Assembly (NCBI RefSeq): GCF_921293095.1
Contig: NC_060251.1
Location: 62,389,585-62,453,584 of the forward strand
Length of the DNA stretch: 64,000 nucleotides
Direction: 5' to 3'
From: Ischnura elegans
Taxonomy: Eukaryota > Arthropoda > Insecta > Odonata > Coenagrionidae
Shown piece after piece: positions 26,301-36,003 of this stretch (position 1 is the stretch's first letter; each line of letters opens with the position of its first letter). The notes beneath the pieces were generated by a model. It saw only the letters and a list, made by a program, of their open reading frames with translations, ran no database searches and was not told the origin of the DNA. Both the position numbers and the translations under genes were made by a program.

Positions 26301-29300
26301 GTGGCACCCAATTTGGTGGAGATCCTACGCGTATAATCTATTTCACTCGCTACGTACGGTAATGTCTGCTTTATAGAAATGCCAGAACCACTCATTTATT
26401 CGGAAGAATTTTCGCTCTAATAATTGTAGCTTTGCTGTAAATTCATAACTTTCGTAATCATTTTCACTCATGGCTCACATGTAATTATTATTTTACGGAA
26501 AAAATATTAGTTATATGTATTTTAATCGGTGCAATTCCTGATTATGAATTAATATTTTTCAGGGCTCACGGAACAATTGCACAACTTTAAAGGTTGCTAA
26601 GTTTTATTGTAAAACTAGCATTAGGCGCTAATCTTGATTTATTATATGTGCCATAAAACTTAATTTCTTTATTAAACTACTTCACTCCTACCTTAATAAA
26701 TTCTTCATTCAGTAGTGTACCTCTCCAGATGCATAGGGTCCGTGAGGAGGAATGGTAATAAATGCGTTGCTGGAAAACAGTATAAACTTGGACGATTTTT
26801 CTTAAGTGCAAGGAAGTGGCATGGCACTTTTCAGAATAATACTGCCCTCTTTATCGGAGCGAAGCCTGCCTCAAGTGCAAGTAGTGATTTCCTTGAACTA
26901 CGTCCAGGTTTTACCCGTCTTCGGGTGGATTGCATAATTTTCCGGGTTAATGGCTAGAACCCGTTCTCTTGAAACTGGTTTCTTCTGGAAAATTTTTACA
27001 TGAGAAGCTAATTTATTTTTTCGATTGCTCCAATAGAGATTCACAAAGCTCTAAATTCTATCTTTCAGTTGCATGTGCTTTCTAAAAAAATTACCCTCTC
27101 TGATTAGTAATACTAAACATATAAATCCTTTTGGAACAAAGTAGTTCATGAAAAATGGAAAAATTGGGGTCCAATAAATATTTAGCGGTCATACCTCATT
27201 GGCGTTTTTCTCTGCTGTTGCCGTATGTTTTTGCAAGTATTTTATGTATATGTAGTTTGTTGGCCTACAATAATGTATAAAGTACTCCTATTCAGCTGTA
27301 GGTAATAATTTTTGGAGAGAGATTTTAATGATTTATTTTTATTCTTGGTCTTAGATAGATATTTTAAATCCATTATGATTACTGATAATTCGCTTTTGGC
27401 ATCTGATTCTATACTAGTCAGAAACAGTTTTGATTGCTGCATTTCTGCCAGTCCCATCGGCTTTAGGGAATGCCAATATTGTATTCTAAAGGTAGTAATC
27501 TAGCGTTACAAAATGGCCACAAGTCAAGGGATTTTTTCTAGATTCTAGCCCTTGATATATGCTAATGTGTAATAATTTAATGTGTCTACAATTAGTTAAA
27601 TTTTTGCATGGTGCATTTTCCGTGTTCTCAAAAGTCTGACGAAGCCTACCAAATATTAGGGCGAAACTTCGTAATTTAGCAAATATGTGTCGGCCTTGTC
27701 TCATTTAGTTCTATTCAATTTGCTTAATGAGAGATGAATCTGTGTCATATTTTATGTATATGTTTTTAGATCAATTAATATTGAATTGAATGAATAAATT
27801 CATCATATGTCTATCCAATGAATATATATTTTTTTAATGTCGAGGAGGACTTGGACCAATCATGAATGGCCCAAGTGATTTTTTCCTCACTTGCATAGAT
27901 TCGCTCTCCTTTCCCGAGCCGTGGGATCCGCGCGCGATAAAAGATGCCCCTCGCGGAGAACTGGTTTCCTTATTTGGGACGCCTTTGGGTTCGCCTCCGC
28001 CATTGCGCAGCGAGCGGTGTGCGCCGCGACCCCATGTTGTGTTTGTGTGTGTGCGTGCTAATAATCAGTTGCGCTCTCGCCCGGCAGATGGTGCACTACG
28101 TCTCGGCCTCCGCCCTCACCGCGACGTTCCGCCGGACTGCATCGGAGGGCAGCATCGAGAGCCGTTCCTTCGGCCGACTCCTCCGACTCACCGCAGGCGT
28201 CGGGGAACTGCGGGACTGCCCTGGGGGTTGCGGCGCTGGCGTCTCGCCCCGTCGGGCTCTCACCAGCACGCCGGACGTGGTCTCCGTTGGGATCGTTTGG
28301 GACTCGGAGAGGCCGCCTCCCGAGGCGATATCCGCGGTGCTGACAGCCGTGGGCACAACCCTCCGGCCCAGGGATCTCTTCCACGCTGTGGTGGACGCCA
28401 GGTGGGCGGCGAGCGCCAGCCACAACCTCGTGGGTCTCGTGGCCTACTACGGCCGCCACTATTCCACCTTCTTCTTCCACTCGAGGCTGAGGGCCTGGAT
28501 TTACGTGGACGACGCTTCGGTCCGGGAGGTTGGGCCCAGGTGGGAGCAGGTGGTGGACAAGTGCCGCAGGGGTCGGTTCCAGCCCCTCCTGCTGTTGTAC
28601 GCCGACCCTGCGGCCTCCCCGATCAGGGCCTGCGACGGGATGACCGGGGGCAACCCCACCTCGCCGCCCATGCACAGGAGATCCATGACTCCGGGACCTG
28701 AGAGGAATTACGGGAACCTGAATGGGTGCATCGGGGAGCAGGGGATGGATCCGAGGAGGGTGATGACTCCCGGTCCGGACCCGCACGCTCAGAAAGTGCA
28801 GACGGTCACTGCCAGAGTTCCTCCGCCCCCGCTGCAGACGACAGCTGCGGACATGAGGGGCAAGTGGGATGTGGTGAACGACGGGGGTTGGAGAGATCTG
28901 GGGTATCCCCTCGATCCCGTGGTCCCAGATCACTTGAACAATCCAGGAAGGAGGGATTCTGGGAACTGGAGTGGGGACAGGAACAGTGCATCGTCTTCGT
29001 CCTCCACTTCCATTGAGAACCCATACTCATTTATTCCTGGTGGGATGCAAAGGTCAGTGCTAAGTGCCACACCCTTTTTGTGCTGTAGTTTTGTAAATAG
29101 GTTTAGTGTGTTTTATTGCCATGGCCATTGTGAGCTTTGTGGGGTGTTGGGGTTCATGTCCCCCTATAAAATTTACCTGTCTACTGGTGAACCCTCCAAA
29201 ATGTTTTTCTAAGCATGGCCTTATGCAGTGTAGTATCTTGGTGGTCCAGTGAGTAGAGAGTGGGCTTTTGATTGAAGGGATCTGGGTTCAAATCCTGGGC

Positions 29301-32300
29301 AAAGCTACAAAATCCTTGAAAAGAAAGTTGGCCTAAGGAAAGGAACCCTCTACCCTTAATATGTGGGCTTTACACCCTTTTGGCTTACTCCTGCATATAC
29401 TATCAATATTCATACTATCATCTATCAGGACCAACCTTCAAGTTGAATCACTGAATGAGTGGTCAATAGTTAATGTACTGAAACTATTAGAGGCCCCATG
29501 AGTTTTCCTTGCCCTCTTCTATTTCACTTTCCTTCTTCATGGGGTTACCATTGATTCAAATTCTTTTAGGGCCGTGCTGTGTTTAGCTGGATTGAATTTT
29601 CAATGTATTGGCTCCACTTTTATCTAGTTGTGAAGCCAAATGAATATCTTATGTGAGATGTGTTTTTTATAATGGTGCAAAACAAATTTTGCCTAAGTGA
29701 TACAGGTATTTTATATTTCATGGCACACTAAATGTATTGGGAAATATTTAGGAGGAAATGAGATCAGTTATTCTGAAACAGAATTCAAGATATTGCATGA
29801 TATCGAAGGGAGATTGGTGTGATTAAAATGTTCAGCGTTAATGCCACAATCATGTTGTGTATTGAAGGAAAGTAAATCACCCTGAAAGGTGATCTACATC
29901 ATTTGTGAGATACTGTTTTTCTCGAATCACCTCTTATAACCTATAAGTAGTGCTAGGGGTCCATTGAGTACGGCTACTTGGAAAGTATGTCGGTGGAAAT
30001 GTATTTGTGAGCCCTTATGTGATAACTTGATTTGGATGGTGGGTAAATCCATTGTATACCAGAGGATGCAATCTGATGTAGGCCTCAGGCATTGCAAATT
30101 TAATAAGTTACAATCAACAGATCCCTGCTGTTATATTCGATCTTTACCTTTCATGTATCTTTTGAAATTGGCTAGAGCTTCCTGATAATTTCTCTGGCCC
30201 TGAAATACGTAATTCCCTTAAACTCCAGTCCATTTGGGTCAGATTTTTAAATTTTCCATATTGATAGATTATATCTGGGATTCTTGTTCATGGGCTAAAA
30301 TTTTCCTTCAGTTTGGGTCATGTATCTAATTATTGATTGCCCTGCCAGAATGTTCTCTTAAGGTGACTGGTGTACACCAAATTTATGTCCATGGCTTAAG
30401 TCTGTATCATGTATTAAGGTATCAGAACAATCTGGAATTCATTATTTCATCTCTTGCAATCATGCTAACATTTGTCGAGAAATCAACTTTTCAATTACTA
30501 ATGCCATTGACTCTAAAATTAATCTTGTAAATAAAAAGGTACATGAATGTCTTTACTTGCATTGATTTAAACCGAATACGGAAAAGTTTATTGAAGAGGA
30601 AAATAGATTCTAGGTGGCTATTGAAAGTGTCAAAATTGCTTCAAGTTTCATTTTTATTTGCTTAGTTTTATCTAGCCAGTGCATGATGTCATATTTTATA
30701 AATGAAAAGAATGTCATTTAATCCATTAAAGCTATAACTTATTGATTGAGTGCTTGATGTTATTTGAATTTAATCTCAAATATTTTTTTTCTTCTGTAGG
30801 TTACCTGGAATTTCGATGGGAAATTCAGGAATTCCGAAAAGCCCCACAAGCTTACGGCCAGGAGAATTGTCAAGTTCCAGCAGTGGACCATGTGATCAAG
30901 GATATGATTCATACTCATTGTCATCCACTGACAGCCTACCCCTGCAACAGAATCTGCGGCATAACTTGCAGGTAAGGAAGAATTTTAGTGAACAGAATAA
31001 TCTCCAAAAAGTGCACATTAAAAATTAGTAGTACACAATGTGCAAAGATTTTGTTTGTGTAGTACATTTTTGTGGATCTTCTTTAGGGAAACTGATTTTT
31101 GCACATTGAAATTGCTAAAATGTCTTTTTTTGTTATGTTATTTAAAAAAATAGTTTAATGCTACATCTAGTGGGTTTTTGAGTACTAGTACTTTGCATTG
31201 CTGCTAAATGAAAATTGTTTCAAAGGTCATAGAGTTTTGGAATGGAGATCATTGTAATCCTAGATTAAATTTAATAAAATGAAGCACTCATTGTCAGTCT
31301 GATGAAATAATTCGTTATCCGGGGGAAAAAAATTTAAGTTGAAATATTATATGTATTAATGAGAGGAATGTTTCTTTAATTATGCTGTGACACTAGAGAA
31401 AAGCATTCTTAGATGTAATTTTCAAAGTTATACACCCCCTCTGGTGAATGAATTTATATGTACTGCATTGGAAAAATTAATTCTGGAGTTAATTAAAAAA
31501 AATTAACATAGAGTATTATGTGAATGAAATAGCTTGAAATACTAAAAATGTTCTTTATGATTTAAAGGAATCAATTTTCATGATTTGTAATAAGTCAAAT
31601 GAAATTCATTCGCTTTGGGTCAATGTGGTTTATATTCTTATTGAAGGAGCACATATTTGTTAATTCAAGGAATGACTCCCTCATTTTCATAATTTATTAT
31701 ACAAAAATGTCTTTTTTCATTAAAATACACCTAATGGTGAAGTATTAAATGAAATAAAACTGGTGTATCAGCAGTGAGAAAACTGTGAAAACAGAATTTA
31801 TTTTATTTATTCCTTCACATTACAAATTTTTGTACACATTCCACATTTTGCCATTACAAGTTAGCAATTTCTTAAAGTATGTGCCTTTTATGGACTGTTG
31901 CCACTGTCAAATTGTTGGGGGAGGGGTTTCATAAGAATGCTGTATTTAGTTTGAGATTACCTTTTAGACTATGTTCATTTAGTGCAGATATCTGAAGCAC
32001 TCATCCATTGGTGATGAGTTCCATAAATTATTATATGGAACACAAAGCTCTGACTTATTTCATACAATCATTTCCATCATTTTGCATGTATCAATTTTTG
32101 CATTATCCTTCACTTCTTATTGCCTGATTTTTTTTCAATATATTGGCATAGAATGTACAATGTCTTGGATTAGTTCTGGAATTATTAAATTCTATATATG
32201 TATTTAGAATTAGTTAGAAAAGAGTTTCATAAGTCACACATTCCTAATGGGAGTGTCCTTGTGAAATGCGATATAAACCTAAAATTTAAATTTGAAAGTA

Positions 32301-35300
32301 GCTTGTTATGTATTAGTTTTCCAGCTTTGGAAATATAAAACCAGATTATGGCTTAAAAATGGTTCAGTACGAATATCTTTGCCAAAGAATTTTATTAGAT
32401 CTCCATTCCTATTTTGTTATTCCAATCAGTTATTATATTTTTATATTACTCTAATCAGTTGGCTTGGGGAAATATTAGAAATTATTCATGGAAGAACTGT
32501 ACCTTATTAGTTGATTCCTTTTTTGGATATATAGATTCAGTCAGATTTTCTTACCCAGTTTATACTTTTCTGAATTTTACAGCCATTAAAATCACTTTCA
32601 GGACACTTTATTAAATAGCTAAATAATATTTTATGATCAGAAAAAAAATATTTTTGGCTAAAAACATTGCAATTAAATTTATTTTATGCTAGAATTGAAA
32701 AGAAGAAGATGTTTATAATTGATATAGCTGAATTATTGCAACTATTTTTTTTCCAAGCATGTAATTTCTTTCTTTGCCATGTTTACTTATTTTTTCCTTT
32801 TAATGTTACAGTTAGCTCAGATTCCTGAAGGCCCTCATCCAAATGGAGGGGGTGGACGAAATGGCTGGGTTGGCAACACGCCTCTCTCCTGCGGCTGGGA
32901 GTCGAAGATGATGGGTCCAACCCAGTCTTCTGCCAACTCCATCCTCTCCGGGTCAGGAAACAACCCTCAGCACTCTGCTGCAACTCCTGATGACTGCGAG
33001 CGCCTCTGCCTTGAGGCGGATCGTCTGTTGGAAGGGTCCCGCAGAGCCGAAGAGGGAGCTGGCCCTCAAGGATGTGGGGAAGGACTTGAGACGGCCCTCG
33101 CCCTCTGCCGCTCAGCTGCTTCCAAGGCGAGAGCTGCCATGGACGCACCTTACAACAATCCTCATATGCTGACTGTCGCGCGGATGAAGCACAGTGCGTG
33201 CATAATGAGGGCCCGCAGCCTTCACCGCAAGTTGGCTGCTGTCACTGCAACCTCCACGGCTGTCATTTCAAAAAGTGCAGGGGTCGGAGGTGAGGAAGGA
33301 ATGAATAGGAACTGGATGGACAACTCGCAGACCAACAATGTGGTCGAGAGCACATATCATGCTCGAGGCAATGGGGGTACAAGGAGACCTAGATCCAGGG
33401 GAGCTGGGTCGGGTGATGCAGAGGATACCTCAGTCCGCATGTATGCCACTCTTCCGAGGAGGAAGGCGGTGGTGAGCCCAACTAGAAGTGCCACTGTGGA
33501 AACCCAGCGCCTGCGATCGGGCTCCAGGGAGAAGAGGGCCAGAAGTGAAGAGAGGAAAGGGCCTCCTGGAATTCCTGTAGTTGTTGATGTACCTGGTGAT
33601 CCGTGCATGGAAAACACCAAGTCAAAGAAGCAACACAGAATCAGGAGGAAACTACTTGGTGGTCCCTCCAGGAGGAGGAATGGTAGCATGCCAGACCTAC
33701 ACGGAGGGTGGGCGAATGGTGGCGGTTCTGGATGTGGTAGTGCAGGTGGTGGAATTGACAGTGCTGTATCAATGTTGAATGTCTCAGATGTTACCTCCAG
33801 AAGCAGTGGTTACCTTTCTGAAGGACACTTGGAGTACAATGGTAACCAAGGCACCGACTCCGAGCGTAGTCGTCCAACTAGAAGGAGTTTCCACGGCAGT
33901 ATGGGACGAGTGCCACCCCCTCCACCCCCACGTACCACATCCCGTCTCTGTACAAAACCCCTCACCACATTCCAGGATGTGGGCGTACCCCAGAACTCAA
34001 GTACAAATGGCAGCGATTCTACAAGGAACTCCCCTCAAACGATCAACCCTGTCCTCCCTTCAATCAACGTGCAGCATCAGGCCACCCAGCAGATGCATCC
34101 GCAGTCCCACCAGATGATGTCCCAATCACCGCAGCATATGATCTCAAACAACCAAGCTCCGATGTACGATGAGGTGGATGGCCCATGCCGCGGTCGAACC
34201 ATGAGGAGTGTGAGCGTGATGGATAGCCGACAGGCGGACCACAAAAGCTCATCGAGTACATTGCAGTGCTCAGAGGAGGACGATGAACTCCCTCCTTACC
34301 CCAGTCCCCCTGATTCGCCACCCCCTGTCGAAGTCGAAGAATTTCCTCTCCCTCCTCCCCCCATTGACCTTGTTTCATCTCCGAATGATGATGAAAAGAA
34401 GAGCAGAGCTGGCAACTCATTCCTCGATCAGATCAAACGTAAGAGGGAGCAGATCTTAGGCACCCGAATGGAGAGGAGTAGTGAAGTCTCTGTTAAACCC
34501 ATTCCTCATTCAAAGGTCATGCAACCTTCATATGCAGCAAACTCTCATGTTCAACTGCCACAAAGTTCCCAAGGAATGAGCAGGTTTTCATCATTCTCAT
34601 CGTCAGGTTGTCAACCCGTCTCGAACACCCCTGTGCCGAACAATAATTACGACTTTAAGAAAGAAGTTCCTGCCCCTCAGGCAATGCAGAACAACTCCAT
34701 TCAACCAGAGTATGGCTCCAGCAGTGCCAATCAAGTTCCCCCCAATAATAACTGGATGAAGCAAAGTATGCCTCCTGTCGGTGGTCAACAGGTTAGGTCT
34801 GTGCGAGATTTGGCATCCTGCTTTGAGTCTATGAGGATGAGCCAACCTGAAAAAGTACCTGGTGTTTCTGTGCAGGATGACATGGGTGACTGTGATGAGC
34901 CAGATGGTGTTCCGAGTAGTGCTAGAGTGCCTGTCATGGACGTACAAGGTGCGTGGGTCAACGCAAGGACGTTAGAACCCATGGCAAGTAGTGCAAATTG
35001 TACAATCAGTGGAAACAGTGCAATCAGTGGCAACAGTACAATCAGTGGTAGTACCATAATTAGTGCTAACAGTGCAATCAGTGCAAGCAATTCCAGCAGT
35101 GCCGTGGTGAATAAACCTCAGGTACCATCCATACTTCACACCCGTGATGACACCGTGGGCAAAACTGATACTCATGGTTCTGCTGACGGCACAGGACAAA
35201 ACACAGAAGGTGATGCTCAAAAACGACCCCCAAGGACAAAGAAAAGTGTCACATTCTGCGATAGGGTGGTGCTAGTGGCGACAGCGGAAGATGAGGACAG

Positions 35301-36003
35301 TGACTGCTATGTTCCAAATCCAATTCTTGAGCGAGTCCTTCGCTCAGCCCTTGATCTGCAAATGAGACAGAACTCAGCCACCCCGACAAATGGCCTCCCT
35401 TCCCATCCTCCCCAACCCCTGGAATCATCCATCAATGGCAGTTCATGGGCTTCCCAACCTCCCAATCAGTCCCTTCCCCCGCAACATGCTCAAAATGCCC
35501 CCATCCAACACAATGCGCACAACACGGACCACGATCATCCAGAATACATGACGGCCACACCCCCATCTCCAGGGCTGATGGCACGCAACAGGACAATGTG
35601 CTCACCGGTGTTTAGGGATGTTTCTGGGCTGCCTCAGCAAGGCCAGTGGCGTGGTAATGTGAATTCTGCTCAAGAAAGAGATCTTTACTCACGTGCTCCT
35701 TGGCCAGCTCAGAATGAGCCATCTTGGAATGGACAGAGGCACTATGGACCTCAGAAGGAAGCTGAGAGGCATGCTTTACCCCCTTACAGATCACCTCCGA
35801 TGCCTACGGCAGGACCTGGTGCTGGCCAACCTAGGCATGTCTCTTCCCCCTTGCCTGGTGTAGATGATGGTGTAAATAGGACAAATATTGCTGGTGCATC
35901 AGGCAACCCATGCCATTTGTGTCGTAAGAAGATTGTCTCACCCCCAGCAGTATATTGCCCAGACTGTGACTTTTACATGTCTAGATTTAGGCCGAGGACT
36001 TGA
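14258..36003 (+). CDS. ec: USP53/USP54-type ubiquitin hydrolase (echinus orthologue), six exons, 5' partial
   Basis: Joined exons 14258-14350, 17996-18130, 19888-20052, 28088-29052, 30800-30971 and 32812-36003 give one open frame of 1,573 residues ending in TGA. All introns are GT-AG. The first four exons match the USP fold of the USP53/USP54/echinus family in order: [12 protein letters not shown] after the missing Cys box, [14 protein letters not shown], a CGSC...CPGGC zinc ribbon, a His box ([10 protein letters not shown]) and WIYVDDASV. Vertebrate USP53/54 were long called inactive, but recent work reports K63-linked ubiquitin cleavage. Drosophila echinus affects cell survival and sorting in the eye. 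The His and Asp residues are intact here, so activity is plausible, but the catalytic Cys lies on an exon not found in the window. The tail, about 1,100 residues, is mostly disordered. Substrate and activity in this species are inferred from the family only. Confidence 0.93.
14351..17995 (+). other. ec intron, 3.6 kb
   Basis: Starts GTGAGT and ends TGCAG. A CpG-dense patch (about 15530-15790) contains GC-rich blocks and TAATTAG. No exon was recognised in it, and an ORF on the - strand there has no domain. The rest is AT-rich. Confidence 0.75.
17996..18130 (+). CDS. ec: ec exon: USP core helix and LMDDAAECF block (45 aa)
   Basis: The acceptor TTTGCAG|GAC and donor TTC|GTAAGT frame a 135-bp, phase-0 exon. 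It starts [10 protein letters not shown] and ends [15 protein letters not shown]. The last block is a near-invariant signature of the USP53/54 branch, where generic USPs have a Q.DA.EF-type segment. An ORF that runs on past 18130 is intronic read-through. Confidence 0.93.
18131..19887 (+). other. ec intron, 1.8 kb, with a CT microsatellite
   Basis: Bounded by GTAAGT and TTTCCAG. A (TC)n run lies at about 19387-19413. A segment containing GATCTTTA.G.ACGGATTCAGAA occurs twice (about 18715 and 18851), a small direct duplication. Confidence 0.75.
19888..20052 (+). CDS. ec: ec exon: USP fold with first zinc-ribbon cysteines (55 aa)
   Basis: The acceptor is TTTCCAG|GAG and the donor CAG|GTCAGA, which is a slightly weak consensus. 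The peptide starts [11 protein letters not shown], then has CSAKQC, then [19 protein letters not shown] and PLPFTQ. CGSC supplies the first half of the zinc ribbon typical of USP fingers. The second half (CPGGC) is on the next exon, 8 kb downstream. A matching RIHFH...F..CG..S.PLPF order is known in USP53 and USP54. Confidence 0.93.
20193..20500 (+). repeat. Dispersed repeat, partner at 63385-63760
   Basis: Shares GAGGCCCAATTC, GCATTTTAATCGG, GTGCAATACGATCC (variant), GGAATAGCATTGA and TAGATCA.ATCATCATGT in the same order with the copy at 63.4 kb. Divergence is moderate and the type is unknown. Confidence 0.8.
21120..21290 (-). mobile_element. SINE-like tRNA-related segment
   Basis: A - strand B box (GGGTTCGAGCC, near 21236-21246) lies downstream of CCTAAAGACCTCGCCTGATG, which looks like a tRNA head. 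Ends were not resolved. Confidence 0.45.
23114..23416 (+). mobile_element. hAT-like MITE, CAGTGGYGCAGC family, copy 1
   Basis: 303 bp flanked by perfect 8-bp target duplications TACCAACT (23106-23113 and 23417-23424). The ends CAGTGGTGCAGC and GCTGCGCCCATT are imperfect inverted repeats. It is C/G-run rich near both ends, has no ORF and is homologous to copies at 37971 and 47616. Confidence 0.9.
24461..24699 (+). mobile_element. hAT-like MITE, CAGTGGCGGAT family, copy 1
   Basis: 239 bp from CAGTGACAGATAC to ATCCGCCACTG. Flanks TTTTAGGG and CTTTAGGA match at 6 of 8 bases, consistent with a decayed 8-bp target duplication. The core motif AAAAGATATCTTGAGCTACC is shared with four other copies in the window. 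Confidence 0.8.
25260..25460 (+). mobile_element. MITE, TGTTTACACGATAC family, truncated copy
   Basis: Starts TGTTTACACGATACG and shares GCATGAATGATTTTTGTGGA, GGAACATGTACGAATGCATG and GGTTACACGGTGCATTTT with the copy at 53738. The right terminus is lost. Confidence 0.75.
25532..25722 (+). mobile_element. hAT-like MITE, CAGTGGCGGAT family, copy 2 (truncated)
   Basis: Carries CACTAAAAACTCA, a G-run, AAAAGATATCTTGAGCTACC and AATGCGGTCA, as in the copy 1 kb upstream. Both terminal inverted repeats are missing or decayed. Confidence 0.75.
28088..29052 (+). CDS. ec: ec exon: rest of USP catalytic domain plus start of tail
   Basis: The acceptor CCCGGCAG|ATG has a branch-point-like TGCTAAT about 25 nt upstream. 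The donor is AAG|GTCAGT, in phase 2. The 321 full codons include CPGGC (zinc ribbon), [25 protein letters not shown] with the catalytic-type His, [13 protein letters not shown] with the acidic residues, and [11 protein letters not shown], which closes the fold. The rest is a low-complexity Ser/Pro/Gly linker with two MTPGP motifs. The open frame continues upstream of 28088 and downstream of 29052, but those parts are intronic. The exon is strikingly GC-rich, which opens long shadow frames on both strands. Confidence 0.94.
29053..30799 (+). other. ec intron, 1.7 kb
   Basis: Bounded by GTCAGT and CTGTAG. It contains a SINE head near its 5' end. Nothing else was recognised. Confidence 0.75.
29225..29310 (+). 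mobile_element. tRNA-derived SINE head
   Basis: The A-box-like TGGTCCAGTGAG is followed about 35 bp later by a perfect B box, GGTTCAAATCC (29286-29296). It lies in the ec intron in the sense orientation. The body continues for an unknown distance, to perhaps 29430. Confidence 0.6.
30800..30971 (+). CDS. ec: ec exon: conserved Ser-rich linker ([14 protein letters not shown])
   Basis: The acceptor TTCTGTAG|G completes the split Arg codon from the previous exon, and the donor is CAG|GTAAGG in phase 0. The exon encodes 57 full codons: [12 protein letters not shown], then [19 protein letters not shown], then QQNLRHNLQ. The frame agrees on both sides, which confirms the splice choice. The [19 protein letters not shown] block has the compact look of a conserved linear motif rather than a folded domain. 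It is Ser/Tyr rich and could be a phosphorylation target. Confidence 0.9.
30972..32811 (+). other. ec intron, 1.8 kb
   Basis: Bounded by GTAAGG and TTACAG. AT-rich, with no repeat or exon recognised. Confidence 0.75.
32812..36003 (+). CDS. ec: ec last coding exon: 1,063-residue C-terminal tail
   Basis: The acceptor is TGTTACAG|TTA and the frame runs to TGA at 36001-36003. Segments in order: a Cys/Ala/Leu-rich helical stretch at about 32983-33231 ending [22 protein letters not shown]-like in appearance; a basic stretch near 33601-33710 with [14 protein letters not shown]; poly-Pro at 33907-33945; [20 protein letters not shown] near 34310-34370, resembling SH3 and Ena/VASP EVH1 ligands; [15 protein letters not shown] near 34414; hexapeptide repeats at 35004-35093; an RVxF-like KSVTF at 35242-35256 followed by [13 protein letters not shown] and [13 protein letters not shown]; and a C-terminal C-x2-C...C-x2-C knuckle at 35911-36000. 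Binding roles are inferred from motif shape only. An ORF start at 32779 is upstream intron. Confidence 0.93.
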   Translation, partial: LAQIPEGPHPNGGGGRNGWVGNTPLSCGWESKMMGPTQSSANSILSGSGNNPQHSAATPDDCERLCLEADRLLEGSRRAEEGAGPQGCGEGLETALALCRSAASKARAAMDAPYNNPHMLTVARMKHSACIMRARSLHRKLAAVTATSTAVISKSAGVGGEEGMNRNWMDNSQTNNVVESTYHARGNGGTRRPRSRGAGSGDAEDTSVRMYATLPRRKAVVSPTRSATVETQRLRSGSREKRARSEERKGPPGIPVVVDVPGDPCMENTKSKKQHRIRRKLLGGPSRRRNGSMPDLHGGWANGGGSGCGSAGGGIDSAVSMLNVSDVTSRSSGYLSEGHLEYNGNQGTDSERSRPTRRSFHGSMGRVPPPPPPRTTSRLCTKPLTTFQDVGVPQNSSTNGSDSTRNSPQTINPVLPSINVQHQATQQMHPQSHQMMSQSPQHMISNNQAPMYDEVDGPCRGRTMRSVSVMDSRQADHKSSSSTLQCSEEDDELPPYPSPPDSPPPVEVEEFPLPPPPIDLVSSPNDDEKKSRAGNSFLDQIKRKREQILGTRMERSSEVSVKPIPHSKVMQPSYAANSHVQLPQSSQGMSRFSSFSSSGCQPVSNTPVPNNNYDFKKEVPAPQAMQNNSIQPEYGSSSANQVPPNNNWMKQSMPPVGGQQVRSVRDLASCFESMRMSQPEKVPGVSVQDDMGDCDEPDGVPSSARVPVMDVQGAWVNARTLEPMASSANCTISGNSAISGNSTISGSTIISANSAISASNSSSAVVNKPQVPSILHTRDDTVGKTDTHGSADGTGQNTEGDAQKRPPRTKKSVTFCDRVVLVATAEDEDSDCYVPNPILERVLRSALDLQMRQNSATPTNGLPSHPPQPLESSINGSSWASQPPNQSLPPQHAQNAPIQHNAHNTDHDHPEYMTATPPSPGLMARNRTMCSPVFRDVSGLPQQGQWRGNVNSAQERDLYSRAPWPAQNEPSWNGQRHYGPQKEAERHALPPYRSPPMPTAGPGAGQPRHVSSPLPGVDDGVNRTNIAGASGNPCHLCRKKIVSPPAVYCPDCDFYMSRFRPRT

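Larger units (their letters stand above)
20053..28087 (+). other. ec intron, 8.0 kb, transposon-rich
   Basis: Bounded by GTCAGA and CCGGCAG. It carries the repeat at 20193-20500, a SINE-like patch at 21120-21290, a hAT MITE at 23114-23416, two copies of a CAGTGGCGGAT-type MITE and an ACACGATAC-type MITE. No further exon was seen. GC-rich frames near 22770-23200 and 24730-24920 have no recognisable domain. Confidence 0.75.

Noticed and set aside
27862-28701. 279-residue + strand ORF overlapping ec
   Set aside because: It is an alternative frame of the GC-rich ec exon at 28088-29052. The USP motifs are in the other frame.
28058-28933. 291-residue - strand ORF
   Set aside because: Antisense shadow of the same GC-rich exon, with no recognisable domain.
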